Source: Litorivicinus sp.
GTDB taxonomy: Bacteria; Pseudomonadota; Gammaproteobacteria; Pseudomonadales; Litorivicinaceae
Direction of reading: 5' to 3'
Assembly (NCBI GenBank): GCA_018402605.1
Contig: JAGYIK010000033.1
Coordinates: 1-11,765, forward strand
DNA: 11,765 bases
Shown: positions 1-6,662 of the stretch, in pieces
Layout of the letters: each line of letters begins with the position of its first letter
Position numbering within the stretch: the first letter of the stretch is position 1
Translations under genes and position numbers: made by a program
Notes under the pieces: generated by a model
Database searches by the model: none
What the model saw: only the letters and a program-made list of their open reading frames with translations
What the model was told of the DNA's origin: nothing

Positions 1-355
1 CCTGCCTCAATCTCTGGATTTGGGTTTCTGCCAGGCTGCGTCGATCGACCTCAGCTTGGAATTGTTGGCGTAACTCGTACGCATTTTTTTGGTCCGACTC
101 GAGCTGCGTGATGAAGGCATCATTCTTCTCAATGGTATCTTCAAGAACTGCCCTGACCGACACCAGGCTCTGATAATTCACAGAGAAACCAACGCTCGCG
201 ACCACGGTCCAGACCGACAACACAAACGCGAGCGTCACAAGACCGAGTTGATGCCAAGACTTTAAAACCACATAAGTGGTATCCGAGCCCGAGCGAATAA
301 TGAGCGAGCGCTCAGGGAAGCGGCGGATCAGTGTTTCAAGTAGGTTGGATTGCAT
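1..355 (-). CDS. Membrane-anchored coiled-coil protein, N-terminal part; possible M23 peptidase (partial)
   Basis: This gene runs off the left edge, so only the first 118 codons are visible. The ATG at 353-355 has GGAAG four bases upstream. The protein starts with a short basic cytoplasmic stretch (residues 1-36, including FPERSLIIRS). One transmembrane helix follows at about 37-58, and then a charged, Gln/Glu-rich segment at about 65-118 with the heptad character of a coiled coil facing the periplasm. This layout, and the 'FPER..IIRS' then 'YVVL' opening, resembles the N-terminal anchor of M23-family cell-wall endopeptidases (the DUF5930-type head seen in alphaproteobacteria). The catalytic LytM domain would lie outside the window, so the peptidase call is inference. 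Any other single-pass coiled-coil envelope protein remains possible. The downstream direction is leftward; the next gene upstream on this strand ends at 474. Confidence 0.6.
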   Translation of the reverse strand, partial: MQSNLLETLIRRFPERSLIIRSGSDTTYVVLKSWHQLGLVTLAFVLSVWTVVASVGFSVNYQSLVSVRAVLEDTIEKNDAFITQLESDQKNAYELRQQFQAEVDRRSLAETQIQRLRQ

Positions 356-473
356 GCAGCTTCCAATTCTTACGTTTGACGGTACTCTGCGAATACCCTG
401 ATTTCATCTCAAAATACCCGCCTCGTGGCGACATTGTTGGCCAGAATTCCACTTCATTCAACCATCGATTGGG

Positions 474-902
474 TTAAGGCAGCAGATCCCTTACGCCAGG
501 GCTCATTCTGTGGCGTGACGCGCGGCCAACAAAATTAAAATTCTGAAACCCGAGCGAGGCATCCGTCTGCATCAGTCGGTCTCGGCCAACACCAGTCCAC
601 GCATAATAGCGTCGCTGCGACCCGAACGTGATCGATCGCACGAGTTGCTCATTGGCGAGGTCGAGAACGACATGCGAATACATCAAACCGGTTCGATTTG
701 AGCGCTCTAAAAACCGCACAGCAATCAGCTCACACCCCTGCCCTGCTAAATCTTGAAGAACGAACACTTGCTGTGCTCGCGTCAATCCCTGTGAGGCCCC
801 CAAATGGCGCTCACAAATCGCTGCAATCACACTGTGACTGAACAAAAGGGTGCTCCAAAGCACGGCCTTCGATATCAGGCATCCAAAGATCTGAAAATTC
901 AT
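474..902 (-). CDS. Small exported protein of unknown function
   Basis: I do not recognise this 142-residue protein. I chose the ATG at 900-902 because it begins directly with a signal peptide: MNFQIFGCLISK, then a hydrophobic core to about residue 28 ending VIAA. A TTG six codons further upstream (920) would add a charged MADRFT leader and spoil the signal. The mature chain has two cysteines, C30 and C57, which could pair in the periplasm. It has a possible alpha/beta pattern (QQVFVLQDL, CELIAVRFLER, YSHVVLDLAN) and a basic C-terminus. It is transcribed divergently from the Rap1a-like gene across a 58-bp gap that holds an 18-bp near-palindrome. No enzyme motif is visible. The signal peptide and reading frame make it a believable gene, but its function is open. 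Confidence 0.65.
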   Translation of the reverse strand: MNFQIFGCLISKAVLWSTLLFSHSVIAAICERHLGASQGLTRAQQVFVLQDLAGQGCELIAVRFLERSNRTGLMYSHVVLDLANEQLVRSITFGSQRRYYAWTGVGRDRLMQTDASLGFQNFNFVGRASRHRMSPGVRDLLP

Positions 903-911
903 GGTAAATCT

Positions 912-929
912 ATCGGCCAATTGGTCGAT
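912..929. promoter_or_regulatory. 18-bp near-perfect palindrome in a divergent promoter gap
   Basis: The sequence ATCGGCCAATTGGTCGAT reads as its own reverse complement in eight of nine base pairs, with a perfect 8-bp core, CCAATTGG. It sits in the 58-bp gap between two divergently transcribed genes for small exported proteins. A dimeric repressor bound here could control both. No regulator gene is adjacent. A palindrome of this quality is expected about once by chance in a window this size, so its position is the main argument. Confidence 0.35.
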
Positions 930-960
930 TACTTAACCTGAATAATTTATCGAGGTCTGC

Positions 961-1305
961 ATGAAACACGGAATTGCTGGAGTTTTTCTCGGGCTATGTT
1001 TACTGATGAGCGCAAAAAGCTGGGCGTACTCTGGCGAACTTTGGTTGTCACAAGCAAATACAAAATTTGGCGAACCTGGAAGTATGCTGGCACACGGATT
1101 CATGGCCGGGGTTGTTCACAGTTGGAACAATCGGCGAGAAGACCGCTTTCCGAAGCTCTGCTTTAATGCACCTCCGGAAGCGCTACAAATCCGCAATCTC
1201 ATGACGATCGTGAAGGATTATATTTCTGCCGAAAATCCAGACTTGGAGGCTCCGGCACAGGGGATCATTCGCGTCGCTATGATGGCACGCTTCCCCTGTC
1301 GCTAA
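961..1305 (+). CDS. Rap1a/Tai-type immunity-like periplasmic protein
   Basis: This is a 114-residue exported protein and the only gene on the plus strand. The ATG has a GAGGT ribosome site five bases upstream. A signal peptide covers residues 1-22 with an S-W-A cleavage site. The mature part fits the Rap1a/Tai immunity domain: a 'GFMAGVVHSW' helix near 46-55, a cysteine at 67 in 'LCFNAP', then a helix-rich segment (LMTIVKDYISAENPD) and the typical ending 'FPC' at 111-113. In that family the two cysteines form a disulfide, and some members neutralise type VI secretion amidase effectors in the periplasm. No effector or secretion gene is visible here, so a role in immunity is only inferred; many family members are orphans. 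Its stop codon overlaps the stop of the convergent exported-protein gene by 3 nt of coding span (1303-1305 against 1302-1304). Confidence 0.7.
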   Translation: MKHGIAGVFLGLCLLMSAKSWAYSGELWLSQANTKFGEPGSMLAHGFMAGVVHSWNNRREDRFPKLCFNAPPEALQIRNLMTIVKDYISAENPDLEAPAQGIIRVAMMARFPCR

Positions 1306-2084
1306 AGTTGCTTATCCGAGAGGATGACCTCACGGCGATGTTCCTGATACGCGCGCAGAACCGATACTGAGACCTTCGCACACTGCACCGTGTCGCTCGG
1401 CATCTGCAATGTCAAATCACGACGATCCAGAACACCAAAGTCGAGACCAAATCGATCTCTAAAACGATATTGATTCACGGTGGTCTCGCTCACCACCGCG
1501 ACCGGGTAGGTCATCGCCTCTGCGGCATCAAATCGCCAAAGGGTCAATTCCATATCTGGATAACCCACCTGCATCACATACTGATGTATCTCAGGACCCA
1601 ACAATTCTGATGGCGGAGCGCCAGGTGCGCACTCGAGCGCATTGAAGTCATCCCGCGAGTCCTCAGCTAAAACATGCTCCCAGAGCGCACCCCGATCATT
1701 GAGAAATAGAACAAACCGAAACACATCATTGGGCGTCAGTCGATCGGCATCGCCAACCGTCGCCGCAAACATGAAGAGGCGCTCTTGCGTGTCAACACCG
1801 AGAAATCCGGAATCACGCAGTCCCTTTGGGATCGCATCCCCTTCGCCACCTGCACGAATCACATCCAGTGCGCGGTTCAACTGACGGAGAAAGACATCCG
1901 GCTTTTCTAATGCGACCTGAGTCAAATATTGCGCTTCTGTCGGCGTTTCGATTGCCGATAACTGCATCAGCGCAGATTCGCGCTCAGTCGCCGGTAGGAA
2001 GGTGACGTTTTCCCGATAATAACTGGCACCAAAGGCAAACATGGACCAAAGATAGCAACAGGATAAGAGGACGATACGATTCAT
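1302..2084 (-). CDS. Exported protein of unknown function, 260 residues
   Basis: I do not recognise this protein. The ATG at 2082-2084 gives a signal peptide at once (MNRIVLLSCCYLWSMFAFGA). The frame stays open upstream to a GTG at 2162, but that start would overlap the ppk2 stop and bury the signal peptide, so I rejected it. No clear ribosome site is seen before the ATG. The mature chain has an acidic helical N-terminal half (about 30-110, including a hydrophobic 'ERLFMFAATVGDADRL' stretch), a segment 'DVFRFVLFLNDRGALWEHVLAED' at about 120-142, and a C-terminal half richer in beta strand (about 165-245). It has two cysteines, C152 and C235, which could pair. It follows ppk2 by 43 bp on the same strand and may be the last gene of the iron operon transcript. 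Coding potential is supported by length, export signal and amino acid pattern. Confidence 0.65.
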   Translation of the reverse strand: MNRIVLLSCCYLWSMFAFGASYYRENVTFLPATERESALMQLSAIETPTEAQYLTQVALEKPDVFLRQLNRALDVIRAGGEGDAIPKGLRDSGFLGVDTQERLFMFAATVGDADRLTPNDVFRFVLFLNDRGALWEHVLAEDSRDDFNALECAPGAPPSELLGPEIHQYVMQVGYPDMELTLWRFDAAEAMTYPVAVVSETTVNQYRFRDRFGLDFGVLDRRDLTLQMPSDTVQCAKVSVSVLRAYQEHRREVILSDKQL

Positions 2085-2127
2085 ACGCGAACCATACCGA
2101 ACCCAACAGAAAATCGCATCCAATTGA

Positions 2128-2859
2128 TTAATCTGACAGTTCAGATAGCCGTTCCGCCACACCCGGGTTCAAGGTGAAGGTTCGCGGCACAATATGCGCA
2201 TGAAGCATATCTAGAACAGCACTGAGGGCAGCCACTCGACCGCGTTTTTTATCGTTGCTGTCAATCCGTTGCCACGGAATTACATCGCAAGCTTGCGTCA
2301 TTCGCTGGACGGCGCCTGCATAGCCATCCCAGTGTTGCAGGCTATCCAGGTCAGCAACTGTCAACTTCCAATGCTTATCGGGTCGATCCGCGCGACGTTT
2401 TAAGCGCGCTTTTTGAGTTTCCTGACTGATATCAAGGAACAGTTTCACCACATGAAACCCGTTGGCCACAAGCATCTGCTCAAACTGATTGATTTCCTCA
2501 ACACTCGATTGATACACCGCTTCACCTAAATCGTGTTCGACAAATTCAACCAGCAATCGACCGTACCACGAGCGATCAAAGATCGCGATTTCTCCAGGCA
2601 AGGGAAGGCGTTGCCAAAAGCGCCACAGAAATGGGTGCGCGAGTTCTTCGGCGTTGGGCGGGCCAATGGGATACACGCGAAAGCCCCGCGGATCCCACGC
2701 GTAAGACAGTTCACGAATCACACCCCCTTTGCCGGAAGCATCGAAACCCTCGAGAACCACAATACACTTGAGACCTTGCCTGAATACGGCAATTTGCGCG
2801 ATCCGAAGTGCATCATGAAGGGAATTGAGCTGTGTCTCGTAATCCACATCATTCATCAT
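2128..2859 (-). CDS. ppk2: Polyphosphate kinase 2 family protein (single domain, class II-like)
   Basis: PPK2 enzymes move phosphate between polyphosphate and nucleotides in the cytoplasm. This 243-residue protein shows the family's P-loop fold: Walker A 'GFDASGKGG' at 38-46 with K44, then 'WDPRGFRVYPIGPP' at 55-68, Walker B 'FDRSWYGR' at 94-101, and a basic lid with 'LKRRADRP' and 'DKHWKLT' near 153-167. The 'DPRGF...EELAH.FLWRFW' pattern is closest to class II (polyphosphate:AMP phosphotransferase) sequences. Those I know best are two-domain proteins of about 500 residues, so a single-domain form is notable. The AMP-phosphorylating role is inference; ADP or GDP could also be the substrate. 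The first of two adjacent ATGs has a TGAGG ribosome site five bases away. The gene starts 12 nt after the fbpC stop, so it is probably expressed with the iron transporter. Confidence 0.88.
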   Translation of the reverse strand: MMNDVDYETQLNSLHDALRIAQIAVFRQGLKCIVVLEGFDASGKGGVIRELSYAWDPRGFRVYPIGPPNAEELAHPFLWRFWQRLPLPGEIAIFDRSWYGRLLVEFVEHDLGEAVYQSSVEEINQFEQMLVANGFHVVKLFLDISQETQKARLKRRADRPDKHWKLTVADLDSLQHWDGYAGAVQRMTQACDVIPWQRIDSNDKKRGRVAALSAVLDMLHAHIVPRTFTLNPGVAERLSELSD

Positions 2860-2871
2860 TGGGACCTCAAA

Positions 2872-3921
2872 TTAGTGCGTGGGGAATACCACCAGATGCT
2901 CAACGTCCAGTGTCACACCAATCGCCTCTCCGATCGAATGATTGTGATGGGATGGCGCAAAGCAACCGAGGACGACGCCATTATCCAATCGCACTTCATA
3001 CAGGTGATGCGCACCACGAAAGTGCTTACCAACGAGCGTAGCGTGATAGTCCGAGGCATCATCGTGAATCAAATCGTCTGGTCGTAAAAAGAGTTTCACT
3101 GGCGTCCCGGTCGGGAACTCAAGATCCGCGTCGTTGGTCAAAATGCCAAGCGGACTATCAACCGAGCGGGGACCCGCGATCACCGCATCGACCATTTCAC
3201 CGGGCCCTACGAAGTGGGCAACAAACGGGCTACTGGGTTCGTGATACAGGTTATACGGCGTATCAAACTGACAAATATGACCATCGTGAATCACAGCAAT
3301 GCGGTCGGCGAAATCGAACGCCTCACGTTGATCATGCGTCACCATCAACGAACAGATTCCGTCACTTTTCAGAATCGTGCGGATCTCGCTCGCCAAACGT
3401 CCACGTAACTCAGTATCAAGCCCAGAAAACGGCTCATCAAGAAGCAATAAATTGGGTTTCGGGGCCATCGCCCGGGCCAAAGCAACACGCTGCTGTTGTC
3501 CGCCGGACAGCTCGTGTGGATAACGCGCTTCAAGACCAGGCAAGCCAATCAACTGAAGCAACTCCGCAACCCGCTCACGACGACTCACGTCTGTCCAGTC
3601 CGTCAGCCCAAATTCGATGTTCTCTGCAACCGTCAAGTGTGGGAACAGTGCAATATCCTGAAACACCATCCCTACACCACGGGTCTCCGGAGGCATCGCC
3701 TGGCTGGTGGAGGCGAGCAATCGGTTATCCAACCAGATTTCACCCGAGTTCAAGGCTTGGAATCCGGCGATCGCTCGCAACAACGTCGACTTACCACAGC
3801 CACTGGGTCCGAGGATGCAACCGAGCTCCTGGGGCTTTAGGGCCATCGACAGATTTTCAATGACTGCGGTCTTATCGTACGTCAGTGAGACATCACGAAT
3901 CATCAGTGCTGCAATATCCAG
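2872..3921 (-). CDS. fbpC: Ferric iron ABC transporter, ATP-binding protein
   Basis: This is the ATPase that powers the FbpAB iron importer at the inner membrane. Counting from the ATG at 3903, the motifs are Walker A 'GPSGCGKST' (32-40), Q-loop Q82 in 'MVFQD', signature 'LSGGQQQ' (132-138), Walker B 'LLLLDEP' (152-158) and the switch histidine H190 in 'THD'. A C-terminal region of about 110 residues looks like the TOBE-type regulatory domain ('PVKLFLRPDDL'). The start is unusual. The ATG at 3903 has no ribosome site. A strong AAGGAG (3928-3933) sits exactly six bases before an in-frame CTG at 3919-3921, which would add six residues (MDIAAL) and complete the first beta strand. I therefore list the CTG start (349 residues); the ATG gives 343. 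The AAGGAG lies inside the last codons of fbpB, so translation is probably coupled. A related thiamine or sulfate importer ATPase is unlikely given fbpA next door. Confidence 0.9.
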   Translation of the reverse strand: MDIAALMIRDVSLTYDKTAVIENLSMALKPQELGCILGPSGCGKSTLLRAIAGFQALNSGEIWLDNRLLASTSQAMPPETRGVGMVFQDIALFPHLTVAENIEFGLTDWTDVSRRERVAELLQLIGLPGLEARYPHELSGGQQQRVALARAMAPKPNLLLLDEPFSGLDTELRGRLASEIRTILKSDGICSLMVTHDQREAFDFADRIAVIHDGHICQFDTPYNLYHEPSSPFVAHFVGPGEMVDAVIAGPRSVDSPLGILTNDADLEFPTGTPVKLFLRPDDLIHDDASDYHATLVGKHFRGAHHLYEVRLDNGVVLGCFAPSHHNHSIGEAIGVTLDVEHLVVFPTH

Positions 3922-3924
3922 AAA

Positions 3925-5574
3925 CTACTCCTTACTGACCGAGCGGTTCAGCCAAATTACAGGCAATAAGCCAACAAGAACAATTAACAGCGAGGGTGCG
4001 GCCGCATCAATGAGCCGCTCCTCACCTGCCAACTCATAGGTTTTGACCGCTAAGGTATCGAAATTAAACGGTCGAAGCATGATAGTTGCCGGCAGTTCCT
4101 TCAAAATATCCACAAAACAAACCAATATCGCGGTTAACACAGATCCCCGCATAAGTGGCACATGAATGCTTTTCAATACGCCCGTCTGCGAGAGCCCTAG
4201 GAGCCGCCCACTTTGATCAAGGCTCGGCCGAATACGCGACAGGCCACTGAAAATATTGCCGTTCGCCACGGCTAAAAATCGAACCAAATAAGCAAACACA
4301 AGCGCAAACACAGTCCCCGATAAATACAAGCTAGGTGGGACACCAAAGGGCTCAAGCCGTGCCGAGATCCAGTGATCAACCGTCGAAAACGGGATCAATA
4401 CGCCAATGGCGACGACAACCCCGGGTAGGGCGTAACCGAGCCCAACCAGAATCGTCAATTGTGTCAACCATTGAGAGGGATACAGCCGGTTTGCATACGC
4501 CACCATCAAAGCGACCAAGACGATGATGATGGATGACCCACCTGCGAGCATAAAACTGTTCAACGTGAGCACCCAAAGCGACTGTAACTCCGCAAAGAAT
4601 GCGGTCCAGTAAATCAACAATGCTGTTGGTATGAGAAATCCAAAACACACGGGCAGAATACAGAGCACTTGAACCAGCCGAGCACGAGATCCGGTGAGAT
4701 GTATGCTGGCTTGGTTGAGCTTCCGGAGGCGATCTGAGTAATAGCGCACGCGGTGCCGAGAGAGCCGCTCAAAGACGACAAGAACGATCACAAAACCGAG
4801 CAAAACAGAACTCAGTTGTGCCGCGCCCACCGCGTCGCCGAACCCGTAGTAGGTGCGCACAATGCCTGTGGTAAACGTCTGAACCCCAAAAAATTGCACG
4901 GTTCCAAAGTCAGCCAGCGTTTCCATCAAAGCCAGCAATGTACCGGCTGCAATCGCTGGGCGTGCCATTGGGATCACGACTCTGCGGAACACAGACCATC
5001 GGCTCTGGCCCAGAGTGAAACCAGCCTCCATCAAATTCGCCGACTGATCCAAAAACGCTGCACGCGCCATGAGGTAAACATAGGGATACAACACCAACGA
5101 CAACATCAGTGCTGCACCGGGGAGTGATTTTAAGTTGAGAATCGGCTCCATCAACCACTGCGGCGATCCGACTGCGCGCATCCAGGTCAGCACGGGGCCT
5201 GCGTAATCAAGGACACCGGTATAGGTGTAGGCCAAGATATAAGCGGGATAAGCCAGTGGTAACAACAGGAGCCACGAGAAGACATCGCGCCCCGGGAACC
5301 GATAAAAAGAAATCATCCAAGCCGCGGGAACACCAATCGCCACAACCCCCAGGGCAACCAGCGCCGACAATAACAGAGAGTTCCAGGCGTAACGGGCGAG
5401 TAAGGTGTCCGCAAGGTGAGACCATGCATCGGACTCCCCTACAAACAGAAAACTGATGACCACGCAAATAGGCAACGCCACGCAAAGCGCGGCGATGACG
5501 GTTGAAATAAGAAAGCCGTTTGGCTGCGGGAGACGCAAACGGCTTTCAGTTGCAGGCTTCGTAATTATTGCCAA
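3925..5574 (-). CDS. fbpB: Ferric iron ABC transporter, fused double permease
   Basis: This 549-residue inner membrane protein forms the channel for ferric iron brought by FbpA. It has about twelve hydrophobic segments in two halves of six, each a BPD_transp_1 permease domain. Each half carries an ATPase-coupling (EAA-type) loop: 'EAGFTLGQSRWSVFRRVVIP' near 185-204, and the degenerate second copy 'LLGLSQTGVLKSIHVPLMRG' in the second half. This fused layout is typical of FbpB/HitB/FutB. The start appears to be a TTG at 5572-5574 (TTG GCA ATA ATT), which overlaps the end of fbpA by 10 nt; no ATG lies before the first helix. No strong ribosome site precedes it, so it is probably translated by ribosomes coming off fbpA and at a lower level. 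The downstream fbpC follows its stop almost directly. Confidence 0.92.
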   Translation of the reverse strand: MAIITKPATESRLRLPQPNGFLISTVIAALCVALPICVVISFLFVGESDAWSHLADTLLARYAWNSLLLSALVALGVVAIGVPAAWMISFYRFPGRDVFSWLLLLPLAYPAYILAYTYTGVLDYAGPVLTWMRAVGSPQWLMEPILNLKSLPGAALMLSLVLYPYVYLMARAAFLDQSANLMEAGFTLGQSRWSVFRRVVIPMARPAIAAGTLLALMETLADFGTVQFFGVQTFTTGIVRTYYGFGDAVGAAQLSSVLLGFVIVLVVFERLSRHRVRYYSDRLRKLNQASIHLTGSRARLVQVLCILPVCFGFLIPTALLIYWTAFFAELQSLWVLTLNSFMLAGGSSIIIVLVALMVAYANRLYPSQWLTQLTILVGLGYALPGVVVAIGVLIPFSTVDHWISARLEPFGVPPSLYLSGTVFALVFAYLVRFLAVANGNIFSGLSRIRPSLDQSGRLLGLSQTGVLKSIHVPLMRGSVLTAILVCFVDILKELPATIMLRPFNFDTLAVKTYELAGEERLIDAAAPSLLIVLVGLLPVIWLNRSVSKE

Positions 5575-6578
5575 TCGGCTCGATCCATGACCTTAACTGC
5601 TCGGGTGTTATTGGTGCCCAGAACACCGAGATTCAATTCATCGGCCTTATATGTACCGAGTGATTCGATCGTCTGAGACAACCTGGCCGAGTCCACCACA
5701 GGGTACTCGTGATTGATCTCTGCATAATATGCTTGAGCTTCATCAGACACCATGAATTCGAGTAATTGAATCGCTTCTTTTGGATTCTTTGCATGCTTCA
5801 CATAACCTGCACCTGAGATATTCACGTGCACGCCACGATCGTCTTGATTTGGCCAGAATACCCTTAAGGCCTCAGTCACCGCCCGATCCTCCGGCTTCTT
5901 GGACTCCAAAAGGCGGCCGTAGTAATAGGTGTTGGCAATGGCAACATCACATTGGCCGGCCGCGACCGCACGGAGTTGATCTGTATCGCCACCGGTCGGT
6001 TTTCTCGCGAAGTTCGCGACCATGCCACGCGCCCAATTCTCAGTTGCCCCTTCACCATTGGCCTCGATCATCGAGGCAACCATGGATTGGTTATAAATAT
6101 TGCTACTGGACCGGATACAGATCCGACCTTTCCACTGCGCATCAGTTAAGGCTTCGTAGGTGGATAAGTTCGAGGGGTCAACACGATCTTTGGCATAAAA
6201 AATTGGCCGCGCCCGCAGTGTGAGCCCAACCCATTCCTTTCCTGGATCAATCAGTTTCTCTGGGACCCTCGACTCAATGAGGGCGCTTTCGATGGGCTGT
6301 AACACACCCGCTTCCTTGGCTCGGTGCAAGTTGCCAGCATCCACCGTAATAAGTAGATCAGCTGGGGTTGCCGCCCCCTCTGCTTTAATTCGAGTCAATA
6401 ACTCTTCGGCCTTACCCGTAATCAGATTGACCTTAACACCAGTGGTCTCTTCAAATTGCTCAAGTAAAGGCGCAATGAGCGCATCTTGGCGTGCTGAGTA
6501 CACATTGACTTCAGCTGCCAGCGAGGGCATGGCTATCGCGCCAACAAGACCGGCGGCGATCAATTGAGTCAAACGCAT
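5565..6578 (-). CDS. fbpA: Ferric iron ABC transporter, periplasmic binding protein
   Basis: This protein captures ferric iron in the periplasm and hands it to FbpB. I chose the ATG at 6576-6578 because AAGGAG lies six bases upstream. The two earlier ATGs (6596, 6593) would place that ribosome site inside the coding region. From this start there are 337 residues. A signal peptide at 1-21/22 ends PSLAA, and the mature chain opens with 'EVNVYSARQ', the hallmark of the FbpA/FutA branch. The tyrosines of 'ANTYYYGRL' (218-220) match the metal-binding tyrosine cluster of this family, and Y27 may contribute. C154 and C210 may form a disulfide. The promoter just upstream carries overlapping inverted repeats suited to iron control. 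Its stop region overlaps fbpB by 10 nt. Binding of another metal or of an iron chelate cannot be excluded. Confidence 0.93.
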   Translation of the reverse strand: MRLTQLIAAGLVGAIAMPSLAAEVNVYSARQDALIAPLLEQFEETTGVKVNLITGKAEELLTRIKAEGAATPADLLITVDAGNLHRAKEAGVLQPIESALIESRVPEKLIDPGKEWVGLTLRARPIFYAKDRVDPSNLSTYEALTDAQWKGRICIRSSSNIYNQSMVASMIEANGEGATENWARGMVANFARKPTGGDTDQLRAVAAGQCDVAIANTYYYGRLLESKKPEDRAVTEALRVFWPNQDDRGVHVNISGAGYVKHAKNPKEAIQLLEFMVSDEAQAYYAEINHEYPVVDSARLSQTIESLGTYKADELNLGVLGTNNTRAVKVMDRADWQ

Positions 6579-6606
6579 TTCTCTCTCCTTCATCATGTGT
6601 AAGGAA

Positions 6607-6634
6607 AGTATAATTCATGCGAATTTAAATGCAA
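6607..6634 (-). promoter_or_regulatory. Putative sigma70 promoter of the fbpABC operon
   Basis: On the minus strand a good -10 box, TATACT (6607-6612), is preceded by a weak -35, TTGCAT (6629-6634), with a 16-bp spacer. The -10 lies about 30 bp before the fbpA start codon. A weak -35 is common at promoters that depend on relief of repression. The assignment is by eye only. Confidence 0.45.
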
Positions 6635-6647
6635 CACATTCGCATTT
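6617..6647. promoter_or_regulatory. Overlapping inverted repeats at the iron promoter; candidate Fur-type operator
   Basis: ATGCGAAT at 6617-6624 and ATTCGCAT at 6638-6645 form a perfect 8-bp inverted repeat with a 13-bp spacer. A second pair overlaps it: AAATGC at 6627-6632 and GCATTT at 6642-6647, with a 9-bp spacer. Together they put TGC/GCA half-sites about 12 bp apart across an AT-rich stretch, spanning the -35 box and the -35/-10 spacer of the fbpA promoter. That is where a repressor of iron uptake would bind. The half-sites only partly match the classical Fur consensus (GATAAT repeats), so the regulator could be Fur with a variant site or another iron regulator. Confidence 0.45.
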
Positions 6648-6662
6648 GAATTTAGATTATTT

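Noticed and set aside
418..440. Short hairpin CGCC-ACGA-GGCG (minus strand) after the gene at 474-902, a possible terminator
   Set aside because: The stem is only four base pairs and no clean U-tract follows, so it is too weak to call.
2085..2162. Upstream GTG start for the 260-residue exported protein
   Set aside because: It would overlap the ppk2 3' end and place 26 non-signal residues before a good signal peptide.
2533..3087. Plus-strand open frame of 184 codons opposite ppk2 and fbpC
   Set aside because: It spans the junction of two well-supported minus-strand genes, has no recognisable motif, and its composition is that of an antisense shadow.
5780..6223. Plus-strand open frame of 147 codons opposite fbpA
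   Set aside because: It lies wholly within fbpA, is rich in Arg, His, Ser and Pro as expected of a shadow, and has no ribosome site or motif.
6579..6596. Longer fbpA start (MMKERE leader)
   Set aside because: The AAGGAG ribosome site lies within this leader and points to the ATG at 6578, which also gives a cleaner signal peptide.
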